Assembly (NCBI GenBank): GCA_945860595.1
Contig: CAMAQV010000018.1
Span: 1-52,363 of the forward strand
Origin: Comamonas sp. lk
GTDB taxonomy: Bacteria > Pseudomonadota > Gammaproteobacteria > Burkholderiales > Burkholderiaceae_C
DNA: 52,363 nt
Direction of reading: 5' to 3'
The notes beneath the pieces were generated by a model. It saw only the letters and a list, made by a program, of their open reading frames with translations. It was not told the origin of the DNA and did no database searches. Position 1 is the stretch's first letter. The number at the start of each line of letters is the position of its first letter. The position numbers were made by a program, and so were the translations under genes. This document shows positions 17,550 through 27,084 of the stretch, piece after piece.

Positions 17550-20491
17550 GATTTTTTGCCTCCTGCGAAATAGCGCAAGACCTGCGCCGCTTTGCCCACC
17601 ACGCCGGGGACGCTGGGCATGCTGCCCATTTGCGGAAAAGTCTCACCCACTTCATCGGGCGCAGCCGGGCGTATGCGCACGCGCACGTCGTACCACCCGG
17701 CCTGGCCGGTAATGGGGTCGGAGTTGCTCACCGTGCCGCTGGCGGTTCCGGCCATGGGCAGCTCTTCAGAAATTAAATGGTTGAGCAAAAAGCCTTTGCG
17801 CGCTTCGTCTGAGCCGGGGGCGAGTTGCCAGGCCCCGTCGGCTTTGCCGATGGCGTTCCAGGTCCACACCGTGCCGGGCTCTACCGCCTCGCTGTGGCGC
17901 ACCATGCAGCGCACTCTGCCCCATTGGCTTTCGACCCAGGCCCAGCCACCGTCCGCTATCCCCGCGGCCAGGGCCGTACGCGGGTTCACGTTGAGGTAGT
18001 TGTGGCTATGGATTTGCCGCAGCCAGGCGTTTTGCGAATCCCAGGAGTGGTACATGGCCATCGGACGTTGCGTGACGGCGTTGAGCGGGTAGCTGCCCAA
18101 ATCGGTGGCGGCATCTTCGAGGGGCGCATACCAAAAGGGCAAGGGGTCGAAATAGGTATCAATGCGTTCGCGCAAATGCTCCGGGGGTTGGCGACCCGCG
18201 CTCTTGCCTTGGGCGGCCAGGCGAAAAGCCTGCAAGGTGTCCGAATAAATGGCTAGCTGCACGGGATCGTTCTTTTGCCGCCAGCCTTTGTCTTTGGCAA
18301 AGTCCAAATACTCCCGGTTCCAGTTGCGCATGAAATGCATGCTCTCAGGCATGTGGTACTGGAACACGCAGTTGTTTTGTTCGTACGCTTCCCACTGCTT
18401 AGGGTTGGGCTCGCCGCGCAAATGTTCGTCGCCGTTTTTGCCGCGCCAGCCCATCAAAAAGCCAATGCCCGGCTGCGGCTGAAAGTTCACCACAAAGTCC
18501 GGATAGCCCGTGAACTTGCGCCCGCCTTCGGGCGTGGTGAAGGCGGGAAATTTCAAACGCCCGGCCAGCTCAATCAGCACTTCCTGGAAAGGCTTGCACT
18601 CGCCCAGCGGCTTGACCACGGGCACGCGCACCGAATCTACCGGACCGTCAAATTCCGAAATGGGGCGGTCCAGCATGCCCATCACATCGTGGCGCTCTAG
18701 GTAGGTGGTATCGGGCAGTACCAAATCGGCAAAGGCCACGGTCTCGCTTTGGAAAGCGTCGCACACGACCACAAAGGGAATCATGAACTCGCCCGTCTCA
18801 TCCTTGCGGTTGAGCATCTCGCGAATGGCCATGGTGTTCATGGTGCTGTTCCAGGCCATATTGGCCATGAACATCATCAAGGTATCAATGCGATAAGGGT
18901 CGCCGCGCGTGGCGTTGGTGATCACGTTGTGCATCAAGCCGTGCGCCGACAACGGATGCTCCCAGGAGAAGGCATGGTCGATGCGGATGGGTGAGCCGTC
19001 GGGGTTGATGGCCAACTCGTCCGGATGCGCGGGGAAACCCAGCGGCGCGGCGTTCAGCGGCGTGTTGGGTTGGATCATCTCCGGCGAATTGAAGGCGCGG
19101 TAATTGGGCACGATGTGGCGCGGATAGGGGGCCTTGTGCCGGAAACCACCGGGCGCGTCGATGGTGCCCAGCACACTCATCAACACGGCGAGTGCGCGCA
19201 CGGTCTGGAAGCCATTGGAGTGCGCCGCCAGCCCGCGCATGGCATGAAATGCCAGTGGCCGCGCCTGCGTAGTCGGGTGCACTTTGCCCCAGGCATCGGT
19301 CCATGGAATGGGCAGCTCAAAAGCCTGCTTGAGGGCCGCGTGGCCCATCTCCTGCGCCAGCGCCACGATGCGCTCGGCGGCAATGCCGGTGATGGCGGAG
19401 GCCCACTGCGGCGTACAGGTGGCCACGCGCTCGCGCAACAGCTGAAAAGCCGGCGTCACCCGCGTGCCGTCGGCCAGGGTGTAGTGGCCTTCAAGCGCGG
19501 GATCGCAACCGTCTGCAATGCCTTCGGGGTAGGCGTTGAGCACCTGCCCGCTAGCCTTGTCGAAGACCAACTTGTTGTGCGGATTGCGGCCGTCGCCCGG
19601 CGGACCTTTCTCAGGGTTGGGATCAAAGGCAAACAGGCCTTCGCGTGCGCCCTCGTCCAGCACCACCAGTTGCGGCGCGTTGGTAAAGCGCTTCAAAAAA
19701 GCATGGTCCAGCGTGTCGGTGCGGATCAGCTCATGCAAGAGCGCCATCAACAACGCGCCGTCGGTGCCGGGCTTGATGGGAATCCACTCGTCGGCAATCG
19801 CCGAGTAGCCAGTGCGAATCGGGTTGATGGAGATAAAGCGCCCGCCCGCGCGCTTGAACTTGGAGATCGCAATCTTCATCGGATTACTGTGGTGGTCTTC
19901 GGCCGTTCCGATCATCACGAAGACTTTGGCGCGCTCCAGATCCGGCCCGCCGAATTCCCAGAAGCTGCCGCCCACGCTGTAAATCATGCCCGCGGCCATG
20001 TTCACCGAACAAAAGCCGCCGTGCGCCGCGTAATTGGGCGTGCCGAACTGGCGGGCAAACAGGCCGGTCAAAGCCTGCATCTGGTCGCGGCCTGTGAAGA
20101 GCGCGAATTTCTTGGGGTCGGTGGCGCGGATGTGCGAAAGCCGCGTAGTCAATATGTCGTAGGCCCGCTCCCAGCTGATGGCTTCAAATTCGGCGGCCCC
20201 GCGTTCGCTGCCGGCTTTGCGCAACAGCGGCTGCGTGAGCCGCGCAGGCGACTTTTGTTTCATGATGCCCGAGGCACCTTTGGCGCAAATCACACCCTGG
20301 TTCAGCGGGTGCTTGGGGTTGCCATCGATATAGCGCACCTCGGGGCCGTCCTCGCCCTCACGCAAATGCACGCGGATGCCGCAACGGCAAGCGCACATAT
20401 AGCAGGTGGTGCATTTGATCGTCGTCTCGTCCACCGGCGTGGGCGCGTCCAGCGGCTGGTGCAAGGGCTCGGAAGACAAAAATTTGAACAT
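17546..20491 (-). CDS. soeA: molybdopterin oxidoreductase, probable cytoplasmic sulfite dehydrogenase catalytic subunit
   Basis: Bis-MGD molybdoenzyme of the DMSO reductase superfamily. It has 981 residues from the ATG at 20491. The N-terminal 4Fe-4S site is C30-x2-C33-x3-C37-x31-C69. A likely Mo ligand is Cys161 in AAHGGFCSVNMA. The C-terminal cofactor-binding region follows the LVLPDTTYLERHDVMG block. There is no twin-arginine signal, which fits the cytoplasmic SoeA and not exported DMSO or polysulfide reductases. It lies downstream of xsc and pta, where sulfite is produced, so sulfite to sulfate is the most economical reaction. Thiosulfate or polysulfide reductase activity is the main alternative by family. 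Confidence 0.82.
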   Translation of the reverse strand: MFKFLSSEPLHQPLDAPTPVDETTIKCTTCYMCACRCGIRVHLREGEDGPEVRYIDGNPKHPLNQGVICAKGASGIMKQKSPARLTQPLLRKAGSERGAAEFEAISWERAYDILTTRLSHIRATDPKKFALFTGRDQMQALTGLFARQFGTPNYAAHGGFCSVNMAAGMIYSVGGSFWEFGGPDLERAKVFVMIGTAEDHHSNPMKIAISKFKRAGGRFISINPIRTGYSAIADEWIPIKPGTDGALLMALLHELIRTDTLDHAFLKRFTNAPQLVVLDEGAREGLFAFDPNPEKGPPGDGRNPHNKLVFDKASGQVLNAYPEGIADGCDPALEGHYTLADGTRVTPAFQLLRERVATCTPQWASAITGIAAERIVALAQEMGHAALKQAFELPIPWTDAWGKVHPTTQARPLAFHAMRGLAAHSNGFQTVRALAVLMSVLGTIDAPGGFRHKAPYPRHIVPNYRAFNSPEMIQPNTPLNAAPLGFPAHPDELAINPDGSPIRIDHAFSWEHPLSAHGLMHNVITNATRGDPYRIDTLMMFMANMAWNSTMNTMAIREMLNRKDETGEFMIPFVVVCDAFQSETVAFADLVLPDTTYLERHDVMGMLDRPISEFDGPVDSVRVPVVKPLGECKPFQEVLIELAGRLKFPAFTTPEGGRKFTGYPDFVVNFQPQPGIGFLMGWRGKNGDEHLRGEPNPKQWEAYEQNNCVFQYHMPESMHFMRNWNREYLDFAKDKGWRQKNDPVQLAIYSDTLQAFRLAAQGKSAGRQPPEHLRERIDTYFDPLPFWYAPLEDAATDLGSYPLNAVTQRPMAMYHSWDSQNAWLRQIHSHNYLNVNPRTALAAGIADGGWAWVESQWGRVRCMVRHSEAVEPGTVWTWNAIGKADGAWQLAPGSDEARKGFLLNHLISEELPMAGTASGTVSNSDPITGQAGWYDVRVRIRPAAPDEVGETFPQMGSMPSVPGVVGKAAQVLRYFAGGKKS

Positions 20492-20552
20492 AGCGTGTGT
20501 CTCTGTGTTTTTTGTTGTCGGGTCTGCGTCTGCTAACAGGGCTGTGGCGTCC

Positions 20553-21479
20553 CTAGGGCGGTGCCGCAGCGAGCACCGCCAGCGCCACTGAAGCCATGCG
20601 CGATTGCAGCGAGTCGGCACGCGAAGTCAGCACGATAGGCACTTGCGCGCCCAGCACCAGACCGGCGCAGTCGCCACCACCCACGTAGTTGAAACTCTTG
20701 TACAGCATGTTCCCCGCATTGAGGTCGGGCATGAGCAACAGGTCTGCGTCACCCGCCACCTGCGAGTCCATCTTTTTGATCCGTGCAGCTTCGGCGGAGA
20801 AGGCGTTATCAAAACCAAACGGGCCTTCGACGATCGCGCCCGGCCAGGCTCCGGCGTGCGCCATGTCCACCAGCGCTTTGGCATCGAGTGTGGCGGGAAT
20901 CGACGGGTTCACCACCTCCACTGCCGCAACGATGCCGACCTTGGGCTGCGCGATACCCAGCTTGTGCAACAGGCCCACGGCGTTGCCCAGAATGTCTTTT
21001 TTAGTTTTCAGATCGGGCGCAATGTTGACCACGCAATCGGCCAAAGCCAAGAGCTTGTGGTAGCGCGGCAGGTCAAACACAAAGGCATGGCTGATGCGGC
21101 TGGTGCCACGCAGGCCATGTTCTTTGTTGACCACAGCGGCCATGAGTTCATCGGTGTGCAGCGAACCCTTCATCAGCGCGCGCAGATCCCGGCTGCGCGC
21201 CAGCGTGCAGGCGCACAAAGCGGCGTCCGATGGGCTGCTGCCGCTGTCGATCAGTTCGAAATCGCGCACATCGACTTGCGCTGCATCAGCCGCTGCGGCG
21301 ATCAGCGCACGCGGCCCGATCAGCACCGGGCGAGCCATGCCGCTGTGCGCCATGCGCTGCGCCGCATCGAGCGCCAGCGCGTCGCAGGGATAGACCAGGC
21401 CCAACGCGCCGGGGCTGGTGCCCGCTTGCGCCGTGGCGCGGGCCATCAGCGCTTGCAGTCGCGGATGCGTGGCGCTCAT
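20553..21479 (-). CDS. pta: phosphate acetyltransferase (PTA/PTB family)
   Basis: Converts acetyl phosphate and CoA to acetyl-CoA and phosphate. It has 308 residues, the short form with only the PTA_PTB domain. Visible blocks are LVYPCDALALDAA, ARPVLIGPRALI, MKGSLHTDELM, VEGPFGFDNAFS and LLMPDLNAGNMLYKSF, all typical of the family. It lies between xsc, which makes acetyl phosphate, and soeA, with a 29-base gap to xsc. This context makes acetyl phosphate the natural substrate and completes carbon recovery from sulfoacetaldehyde. Confidence 0.88.
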   Translation of the reverse strand: MSATHPRLQALMARATAQAGTSPGALGLVYPCDALALDAAQRMAHSGMARPVLIGPRALIAAAADAAQVDVRDFELIDSGSSPSDAALCACTLARSRDLRALMKGSLHTDELMAAVVNKEHGLRGTSRISHAFVFDLPRYHKLLALADCVVNIAPDLKTKKDILGNAVGLLHKLGIAQPKVGIVAAVEVVNPSIPATLDAKALVDMAHAGAWPGAIVEGPFGFDNAFSAEAARIKKMDSQVAGDADLLLMPDLNAGNMLYKSFNYVGGGDCAGLVLGAQVPIVLTSRADSLQSRMASVALAVLAAAPP

Positions 21480-21508
21480 GCTGCGGCCGGTGGGCTGCGC
21501 CGCGGGGC

Positions 21509-23326
21509 TTAAACGTAGTCCTTGTACTTGTCCAAAAAGCGCACCGGCTTAGAAAGCGCGTCACGGCGGAAGGGGTCGCCGAGTTCGCGGGTACACATGA
21601 TCTCGATCACGCAGGTTTTGCCTTCCTTCATTTGCATGTCGATGGCGCGCTTAAAGGCTGGGCCCACGTCTTCGAGTTTGTCGACCACGATGCCCTCGGC
21701 ACCCATGGCAATTGCGATACCGGCAAAGCTTTCGCTCTCCAACTCGCCCGCCACAAAGCGGCGGTTGTAAAAATCCACCTGGTTTTTCTTCTCAGCGCCC
21801 CATTGGCGGTTGTGGAAGACCACGGCGGTGACCGGAATGTCGTGGCGCACGGCCGTCATCAACTCCGACATGCTCATGCCCCATGCGCCGTCACCGGCGT
21901 AGGCCACGGCGGGGCGGTCCATGGCGGCGGCCTTGGCACCGATCATGGTGGGCAGCGAGTAGCCGCAGTTGCCAAAGCTCATGGGCGCGAAGAAACTGCG
22001 CGGCTCATCGAAGCGCAAATAGCTGTTGGCCACGGCGTTGATGTTGCCGATGTCGGTGGACACCATGACCCGCTTGGGCATGGCTTTTTCCAGCTCGCGC
22101 AGCACCTGGCGCGGGTGCAAGTAGGTGCCGCCAGTGAGCGTGCGTTCGCCCTTGGCCTCATCGATCATGTCCAGGCTGTAGGGGTCGCGCTCATGGGTCC
22201 AGGCGTCCAGCTCTTTTTCCCAGGCGTCTTTCTCAGACTTGATGGTGGCCGCGCGTGTGGCCTTGGTCGCATCGCTGGCCAGCGTCATGGCGCTCAAGCG
22301 GCGCAGCAGTTCTTTGGCAACCGCTTTGGCGTCGCCGTGGATGCCGACGGTGATTTTCTTGACCAAGCCCAAGTTGGTGTGGTCGGCTTCGACCTGGATG
22401 ATTTTGGCGTCCTTGGGCCAATAGTCCATGCCGTGCTGGGGCAATGTGCCAAATGGACCCATGCGCGAACCCAGAGCAATCACCACGTCGGCCTGGGCGA
22501 TCAGTTTCATCGCCGCTTTGGAACCCTGGTAGCCCAGCGGGCCGGCCCATAGCGGATGGCTGGCCGGGAACGAGTCATTTCGCAAATAGCCATTGGCCAC
22601 CGGTGCGCCCAGACGCTCGGCCAGGGCCACGCATTCAGCCACCGCGTCGCCCATTACCACGCCGCCGCCCGACAGAATGACCGGGAACTTGGCATGCGCC
22701 AGCATCTCGACCGCAGCTGCCAGGCTGTTTTCACCGCCATGGCCGCGTTCCACGCGCATGGGTTTGGGGATCTCGCACTGGATTTCGCCGTAGAAATAGT
22801 CGCGCGGAATGTTGAGCTGCGTCGGGCCCATCTCGGACATGGCGCGGTCAAAGCAGCGGCCGGTGTACTCGGCCATGCGCTTGGGGTTGTTCACATGGCC
22901 CTGGTATTTGGTGAACTCTTGGAACATGGGGAGCTGGTGCGCCTCTTGGAATCCGCCCAGGCCCATGCCCATGGTGCCGGTCTCGGGCGTGATCATCACC
23001 ACCGGGCTGTGCGCCCAGTAGGCCGCGGCAATCGCGGTCACGCAGTTGCTGATCCCGGGGCCGTTCTGGCCGATCACCACGCCGTGGCGACCCGACACCC
23101 GGGAATAGCCGTCGGCCATATGCGCCGCGCCCTGCTCATGTACCACGGGCACCAAGCGGATACCGGCGGGCGCGAAGATGTCCATGGCGTCCATGAAGGC
23201 CGAGCCCATGATGCCGAAGATGTCGGTCACGCCGTTGGCAACCATGGTCTCCACAAAGGCCTCGGAGGGGGTCATTTTTTGCACGCCGCTGACGACAGTA
23301 CGGGTGTCCTTGGGGGCTTGGGGCAT
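21509..23326 (-). CDS. xsc: sulfoacetaldehyde acetyltransferase
   Basis: Thiamine-diphosphate enzyme that splits sulfoacetaldehyde with phosphate to acetyl phosphate and sulfite. It has 605 residues from the ATG at 23326, which has an AGGAG site 8-9 bases upstream. The conserved N-terminal segment is VQKMTPSEAFVETMVANGV. The catalytic Glu64 lies in VVHEQGAAHMADGYSR. The ThDP/Mg motif starts with GDG at 478-480 and ends at Asn506. The segments GIMGSAFMDAMDIF and VEADHTNLGLVKKI distinguish Xsc from acetolactate synthases. It is first in the operon with pta and soeABC and divergent from the IclR gene. Confidence 0.95.
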   Translation of the reverse strand: MPQAPKDTRTVVSGVQKMTPSEAFVETMVANGVTDIFGIMGSAFMDAMDIFAPAGIRLVPVVHEQGAAHMADGYSRVSGRHGVVIGQNGPGISNCVTAIAAAYWAHSPVVMITPETGTMGMGLGGFQEAHQLPMFQEFTKYQGHVNNPKRMAEYTGRCFDRAMSEMGPTQLNIPRDYFYGEIQCEIPKPMRVERGHGGENSLAAAVEMLAHAKFPVILSGGGVVMGDAVAECVALAERLGAPVANGYLRNDSFPASHPLWAGPLGYQGSKAAMKLIAQADVVIALGSRMGPFGTLPQHGMDYWPKDAKIIQVEADHTNLGLVKKITVGIHGDAKAVAKELLRRLSAMTLASDATKATRAATIKSEKDAWEKELDAWTHERDPYSLDMIDEAKGERTLTGGTYLHPRQVLRELEKAMPKRVMVSTDIGNINAVANSYLRFDEPRSFFAPMSFGNCGYSLPTMIGAKAAAMDRPAVAYAGDGAWGMSMSELMTAVRHDIPVTAVVFHNRQWGAEKKNQVDFYNRRFVAGELESESFAGIAIAMGAEGIVVDKLEDVGPAFKRAIDMQMKEGKTCVIEIMCTRELGDPFRRDALSKPVRFLDKYKDYV

Positions 23327-23389
23327 GAGATGGCTCCTAAAAGAAAAACTGCTGCGCCGCAGCATAAATGAGGGATTCGGTACAAATTG

Positions 23390-23404
23390 TTCCGGAAACC
23401 GGAA
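23390..23404. promoter_or_regulatory. perfect palindrome at the xsc start region (candidate operator)
   Basis: TTCCGG-AAA-CCGGAA, a perfect 6-bp dyad with a 3-base centre. It lies just downstream of the predicted xsc transcription start (about +4 to +18), where a bound repressor would block transcription. The adjacent divergent IclR-family regulator is the obvious candidate to bind it. Confidence 0.5.
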
Positions 23405-23413
23405 TGGTGAGGC

Positions 23414-23442
23414 ACTATAACGATAAACATTGACTTGAACAA
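23414..23442 (-). promoter_or_regulatory. promoter of the xsc-pta-soeABC operon
   Basis: On the minus strand, TTGTTC (23442-23437) and TATAGT (23419-23414) are separated by 17 bases. The start would be near 23407, with a leader of about 80 bases. The tauA promoter uses the same TTGTTC -35 hexamer. Confidence 0.55.
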
Positions 23443-23464
23443 GGCTTTATTCCATTTTTAGCCA

Positions 23465-23488
23465 TTTTTCATTCCGTTTAATGAAAAA
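23465..23488. promoter_or_regulatory. 9-bp perfect inverted repeat upstream of the IclR gene
   Basis: Arms TTTTTCATT (23465-23473) and AATGAAAAA (23480-23488) flank CCGTTT. It ends 27 bases before the IclR start codon, a position suited to autoregulation. A hairpin in the leader RNA is the alternative. Confidence 0.5.
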
Positions 23489-23515
23489 ATTGGGGTTTTG
23501 CCCTATCATGCCGTG

Positions 23516-24346
23516 ATGCAAGCCGTTCCCTCCCCCGCGCACACCCTGGAAATCAATGGCGACACGCCCACGCTGCGCCTGTTTGCGCTGCTCGAAGTCA
23601 TTGCGTCCAAAGACCAGTACTTCTCGCTCCAAGGCCTGGCCGACGCCACCGCACTGCCCAAGCCCACGCTGCACCGCATGCTGCAACAGCTCGAATCTGC
23701 CAACCTGCTGGAACGCAGCGGCGACGGGCGGCTGTATGGCACCGGCGTGCGCTTGCGCCGTCTGGCCGAAAACCTGCTGCTCAACGACACCGCCCACGGC
23801 GCGCGCCACGCAGTGCTGCGCCAGCTCGTCAATGAGGTAGGCGAAAGCTGCAACCTGACGGCACTCAGCGGCAGCGAAGTGATTTACCTGGACCGGGTGG
23901 AAACGCCCGCGCCACTGCGTTTTTATTTGCACCCCGGTTCGCGCGTACCGGTGCACTGTTCGGCCAGCGGCAAGGTATTTCTGGCGCAAATGGGCCCGGC
24001 CCAGCGCCAACGCCTGCTGGCACACACGCCGCTGGAGGCCTATACGCCCAAAACCCTGGTCGTACCCGAGGCGCTGGAGGCCGAAATCAGGGCGGTTAAG
24101 CGCCAGGGTTTTGCGCTGGACAACGAAGAGTTTTTGCCGGGCTTGCTCTGCGTGGCCGTGCTGGTGCCCGCGCGCAGCGGCCGCTCCAACCTGTGTGTGG
24201 CGGTGCAAGCACCGCTGATGCGCCTGACCGCCGACAAAGCGCTGGCGCTGCTGCCCGCCCTGCAACGCGCAGCCCAAGCGCTCAGCGCCATCGAAGCCGA
24301 CACCCAGGCCGATGCCGCACCACAACAGGGAGCCGACGCCGCATGA
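23516..24346 (+). CDS. IclR-family transcriptional regulator
   Basis: DNA-binding regulator with an N-terminal winged helix (about 20-80: [32 protein letters not shown]) and a C-terminal effector-binding IclR domain ([20 protein letters not shown]). It has 276 residues from the ATG at 23516. It is divergent from xsc, with 189 bases between them carrying two dyads, so control of xsc-pta-soeABC and of itself is likely. Its stop overlaps the start of a cobS-like gene (ATGA), placing it in an operon with cobS and cobT homologues. The effector is unknown; sulfoacetaldehyde or a downstream metabolite is plausible. Confidence 0.88.
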   Translation: MQAVPSPAHTLEINGDTPTLRLFALLEVIASKDQYFSLQGLADATALPKPTLHRMLQQLESANLLERSGDGRLYGTGVRLRRLAENLLLNDTAHGARHAVLRQLVNEVGESCNLTALSGSEVIYLDRVETPAPLRFYLHPGSRVPVHCSASGKVFLAQMGPAQRQRLLAHTPLEAYTPKTLVVPEALEAEIRAVKRQGFALDNEEFLPGLLCVAVLVPARSGRSNLCVAVQAPLMRLTADKALALLPALQRAAQALSAIEADTQADAAPQQGADAA

Positions 24347-25305
24347 ACACACCCGCCCACACCACACAGCGCGTCTCGGTGCGCACCCTATTCGGCATCG
24401 ACAGCGGTATGCAGGTGGAGTCCATGGCTGAGCGCAGCGAGCATGTGCCCGATATCGACAGCGCCTACCGTTTCAACCCCGAGGTGACGCTGGCGCTGCT
24501 GGCCGGGTTCACCCACAACCGCCGGGTGCTGGTACAGGGCCTGCACGGCACCGGCAAGTCCACGCACATCGAGCAAATCGCCGCACGGCTGAACTGGCCT
24601 TGCGTGCGGGTGAACCTAGACGGACACATCAGCCGTCTGGACCTGGTCGGGCGCGACGCCGTGGTGCTGCGCGATGGACAGCAAGTCACCGAGTTCCAAG
24701 AAGGCATCGTGCCCTGGGCGCTGCAGCGGCCCATGGCGCTGATATTTGATGAGTACGACGCCGGTCGCCCCGACGTGATGTTTGTGATCCAACGCATTCT
24801 GGAGCGCGAGGGCCAGTTCACCCTGCTAGACCAGAACCGCGTGATCCGCCCGCACCCGCAGTTCCGCCTGTTTGCCACCAGCAACACCATCGGTCTGGGC
24901 AATTTGAACGGCTTGTATTTTGGTGCGCAGCGGCTCAACCATGCGCAGCTGGACCGCTGGAATTTGGTAGTAGCGCTCAACTACCTGCAGCCGCAGGACG
25001 AAATTGCCATCGTCGCCGCCCGGGTACCTGGAATGACCGGACAGCCGGATCGACTGGCGCAGATGGTCGCGCTGGCCGACCTGACACGCAAGGGTTTTGC
25101 AGCGGGCGATTTGTCCACCGTGATGTCGCCGCGCACGGTCATCACCTGGGCCGAGAACCTGGAGATTTTTCAGGACCTGGCGCTGGCGCTGCGCCTGTCC
25201 TTTGTCAACAAGTGCGACGAAGCCGAGCACGCGCTGATGGCCGAATACTTCCAACGCTGCTTTGACCAGCCGCTATTCCCCACCCCCAACACCACCGCGA
25301 CCTGA
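24343..25305 (+). CDS. cobS: CobS-type AAA+ cobaltochelatase subunit
   Basis: AAA+ ATPase closely resembling CobS of the aerobic cobalt chelatase CobNST. It has 320 residues from the ATG at 24343. Walker [10 protein letters not shown] is at 66-74. Further family blocks are [53 protein letters not shown] and [16 protein letters not shown]. It overlaps the IclR gene by 4 bases and is 15 bases from the cobT-like gene. CobN, the metal-binding partner, is not in the window. It may serve B12 synthesis with a distant cobN, or act as a MoxR-like maturation factor. Confidence 0.82.
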   Translation: MNTPAHTTQRVSVRTLFGIDSGMQVESMAERSEHVPDIDSAYRFNPEVTLALLAGFTHNRRVLVQGLHGTGKSTHIEQIAARLNWPCVRVNLDGHISRLDLVGRDAVVLRDGQQVTEFQEGIVPWALQRPMALIFDEYDAGRPDVMFVIQRILEREGQFTLLDQNRVIRPHPQFRLFATSNTIGLGNLNGLYFGAQRLNHAQLDRWNLVVALNYLQPQDEIAIVAARVPGMTGQPDRLAQMVALADLTRKGFAAGDLSTVMSPRTVITWAENLEIFQDLALALRLSFVNKCDEAEHALMAEYFQRCFDQPLFPTPNTTAT

Positions 25306-25320
25306 AAGCCCGCGCAGCGT

Positions 25321-27084
25321 ATGCAGGCCCGCCTTGAAGCCGACAGCGTGCAGGCCGACAGCCGCCGCCAGCAGACCCTGGACGAACTGTGTGCCGCCAC
25401 CCTGCGGGCGCTGAGCGCATACCGCCAGGTGCACTACAAAGGCGCGCTCTTATTTGACGGCGCGACCCCACTCCCCAGCTTCGCCCCGCATCTGCACCCG
25501 CACGCACAACTGCGCAATGCCGACGCCGACGCGCCCCGCCCAGATCTGACATCGTTTCGGGGTGCAGCCGATGGCGTGGCCCTGCGGCTGCGCCACAGCG
25601 ATGCGGCGCTGCACCGCAGCCTGCGCCCGGCCAAGCCCATGGCGCGGCGGGTTTTTGACCTGCTGGAGCAGTACCGCGCCGAGTCGCTGGTCAGCGCCCA
25701 CTGGCCGGGTGTGCGCAGCAATATGCAGGCGCGCTTCTCTGCCTGGTCGCGCGCTTTTGTGCAGGCGCGCTTGCAGGAGTCGGCGCAGGGCATCTTGCTG
25801 CTCACGGTCGCACAGGTCTGCCGCGCGCGCATCACCAGCAGCACGGTGGACCACGCCTTGGAGGACATGCTGGAGGCCACCCGCTTCGGCCTGGTGCCGC
25901 GCATCGGCCACGCCTTGGCCGGGCTGCGCCGCCATCGGCAGGACCAGGAGGCGTTTGCGCTGGACGCGCTGGCGATTGCGGCGGTAGTGGCGCAGCTGGC
26001 TGAGGACGCTGCGCCACCGGCAGCCGCCAAAAAAGACCGCGAAGCCCAGGACGATGATGACGAAGACACCTGGCTGCAAATCTGGGTGGACTTCGAGGCC
26101 GACGAAGAAAGTGGCTTTGCCAGCGCCTTGCTAGCCCGCGACCAGCCACCAAGCGCAGCGCCGGACTACCGCGCCTTCACCACCGCCTACGACCGCGAAG
26201 CCAGCGCGGGTAGTTTGGTGCGTGCGGCGCAACTGTCCGAGCTGCGGTCCACGCTGGACACAGCAGTGGCACATACCGGCATCAACCCGGCGCGGCTGGC
26301 GCGCGCGCTGCAGGCGCTTCTGGCGCAGCCGCTCGATGACGGCTGGGACAGCGGCCAGGAAAGCGGGCTGATCGATGGCCGGCGGCTGGCGCAGCTGGTA
26401 GCCAGCCCGACCGAGCGTCGCCTGTTCCGCACGCCACACCAGACGCCGGTGACCGACTGCGTGGTGGGGCTGCTGCTGGACTGCTCGGGCTCGATGAAGC
26501 AGCACATGGCGCAGCTTGCGCCCCTGCTGGATGTGCTGCTGCGCGCGCTGGAGCTGGCCGGTGCACAGACCGAGTTGCTGGGCTACACCACTGGCGCGTG
26601 GAACGGCGGGCGGGCGATGCGCGACTGGCGCCGCGCGGGCAAACCCGCCGCACCCGGGCGGCTCAATGAGTTGTGCCACATCGTATTCATAGACAGCGAC
26701 ACGCCGTGGCGGCGCGGTAAAAGCGGCGTGGCCGCGCTGCTCAAGCCCGAGCTATTCCGCGAATGCGTGGACGGTGAGGCGCTGCGCTGGGCGGCGGCGC
26801 GCCTGGAAGCCGTGCAGGCGCAGCGCCGCATCTTGCTGGTGTTCTCCGACGGCAGCCCCATGGACGGGGCAACCGTGCTGGCCAACGACACGTATTACCT
26901 GGATCGTGATCTGCAAGCTACCGCAGCGCGCATCGAGCGGGCCGGCCAGATTGAACTGCGCGGCGTAGGTTTGGGGCTGGATTTGAGTGCGTTTTATGCG
27001 CGCAGCGTCGTGCTGGATATGCAGAACCATCGCAGCGCGTACACGCTGGGCGAGATCCTGACGCTGCTACGGCCGCGCGCCTGA
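25321..27084 (+). CDS. cobT: CobT-type cobaltochelatase subunit with VWA domain
   Basis: Partner of CobS. It has 587 residues. The N-terminal half is helical, with an acidic linker (EAQDDDDEDTW). The C-terminal von Willebrand A domain has an intact MIDAS motif, DCSGSM, at 387-392, and a later LLVFSDGSPMDG block. CobT proteins couple the AAA+ ring to CobN during cobalt insertion. It is cotranscribed with cobS and the IclR gene. Its 3' end overlaps the convergent sulP gene by 18 bases. Why these genes sit inside a taurine locus is unexplained. Confidence 0.8.
   Translation: MQARLEADSVQADSRRQQTLDELCAATLRALSAYRQVHYKGALLFDGATPLPSFAPHLHPHAQLRNADADAPRPDLTSFRGAADGVALRLRHSDAALHRSLRPAKPMARRVFDLLEQYRAESLVSAHWPGVRSNMQARFSAWSRAFVQARLQESAQGILLLTVAQVCRARITSSTVDHALEDMLEATRFGLVPRIGHALAGLRRHRQDQEAFALDALAIAAVVAQLAEDAAPPAAAKKDREAQDDDDEDTWLQIWVDFEADEESGFASALLARDQPPSAAPDYRAFTTAYDREASAGSLVRAAQLSELRSTLDTAVAHTGINPARLARALQALLAQPLDDGWDSGQESGLIDGRRLAQLVASPTERRLFRTPHQTPVTDCVVGLLLDCSGSMKQHMAQLAPLLDVLLRALELAGAQTELLGYTTGAWNGGRAMRDWRRAGKPAAPGRLNELCHIVFIDSDTPWRRGKSGVAALLKPELFRECVDGEALRWAAARLEAVQAQRRILLVFSDGSPMDGATVLANDTYYLDRDLQATAARIERAGQIELRGVGLGLDLSAFYARSVVLDMQNHRSAYTLGEILTLLRPRA

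Noticed and set aside
19025..20536. Long plus-strand frame opposite soeA
   Set aside because: Shadow frame; the minus strand encodes a full molybdoenzyme with clear cofactor motifs.
23345..23365. GCTGCG/CGCAGC hairpin as a terminator between xsc and the IclR gene
   Set aside because: The T run is missing on both strands and the position is inside the xsc leader.
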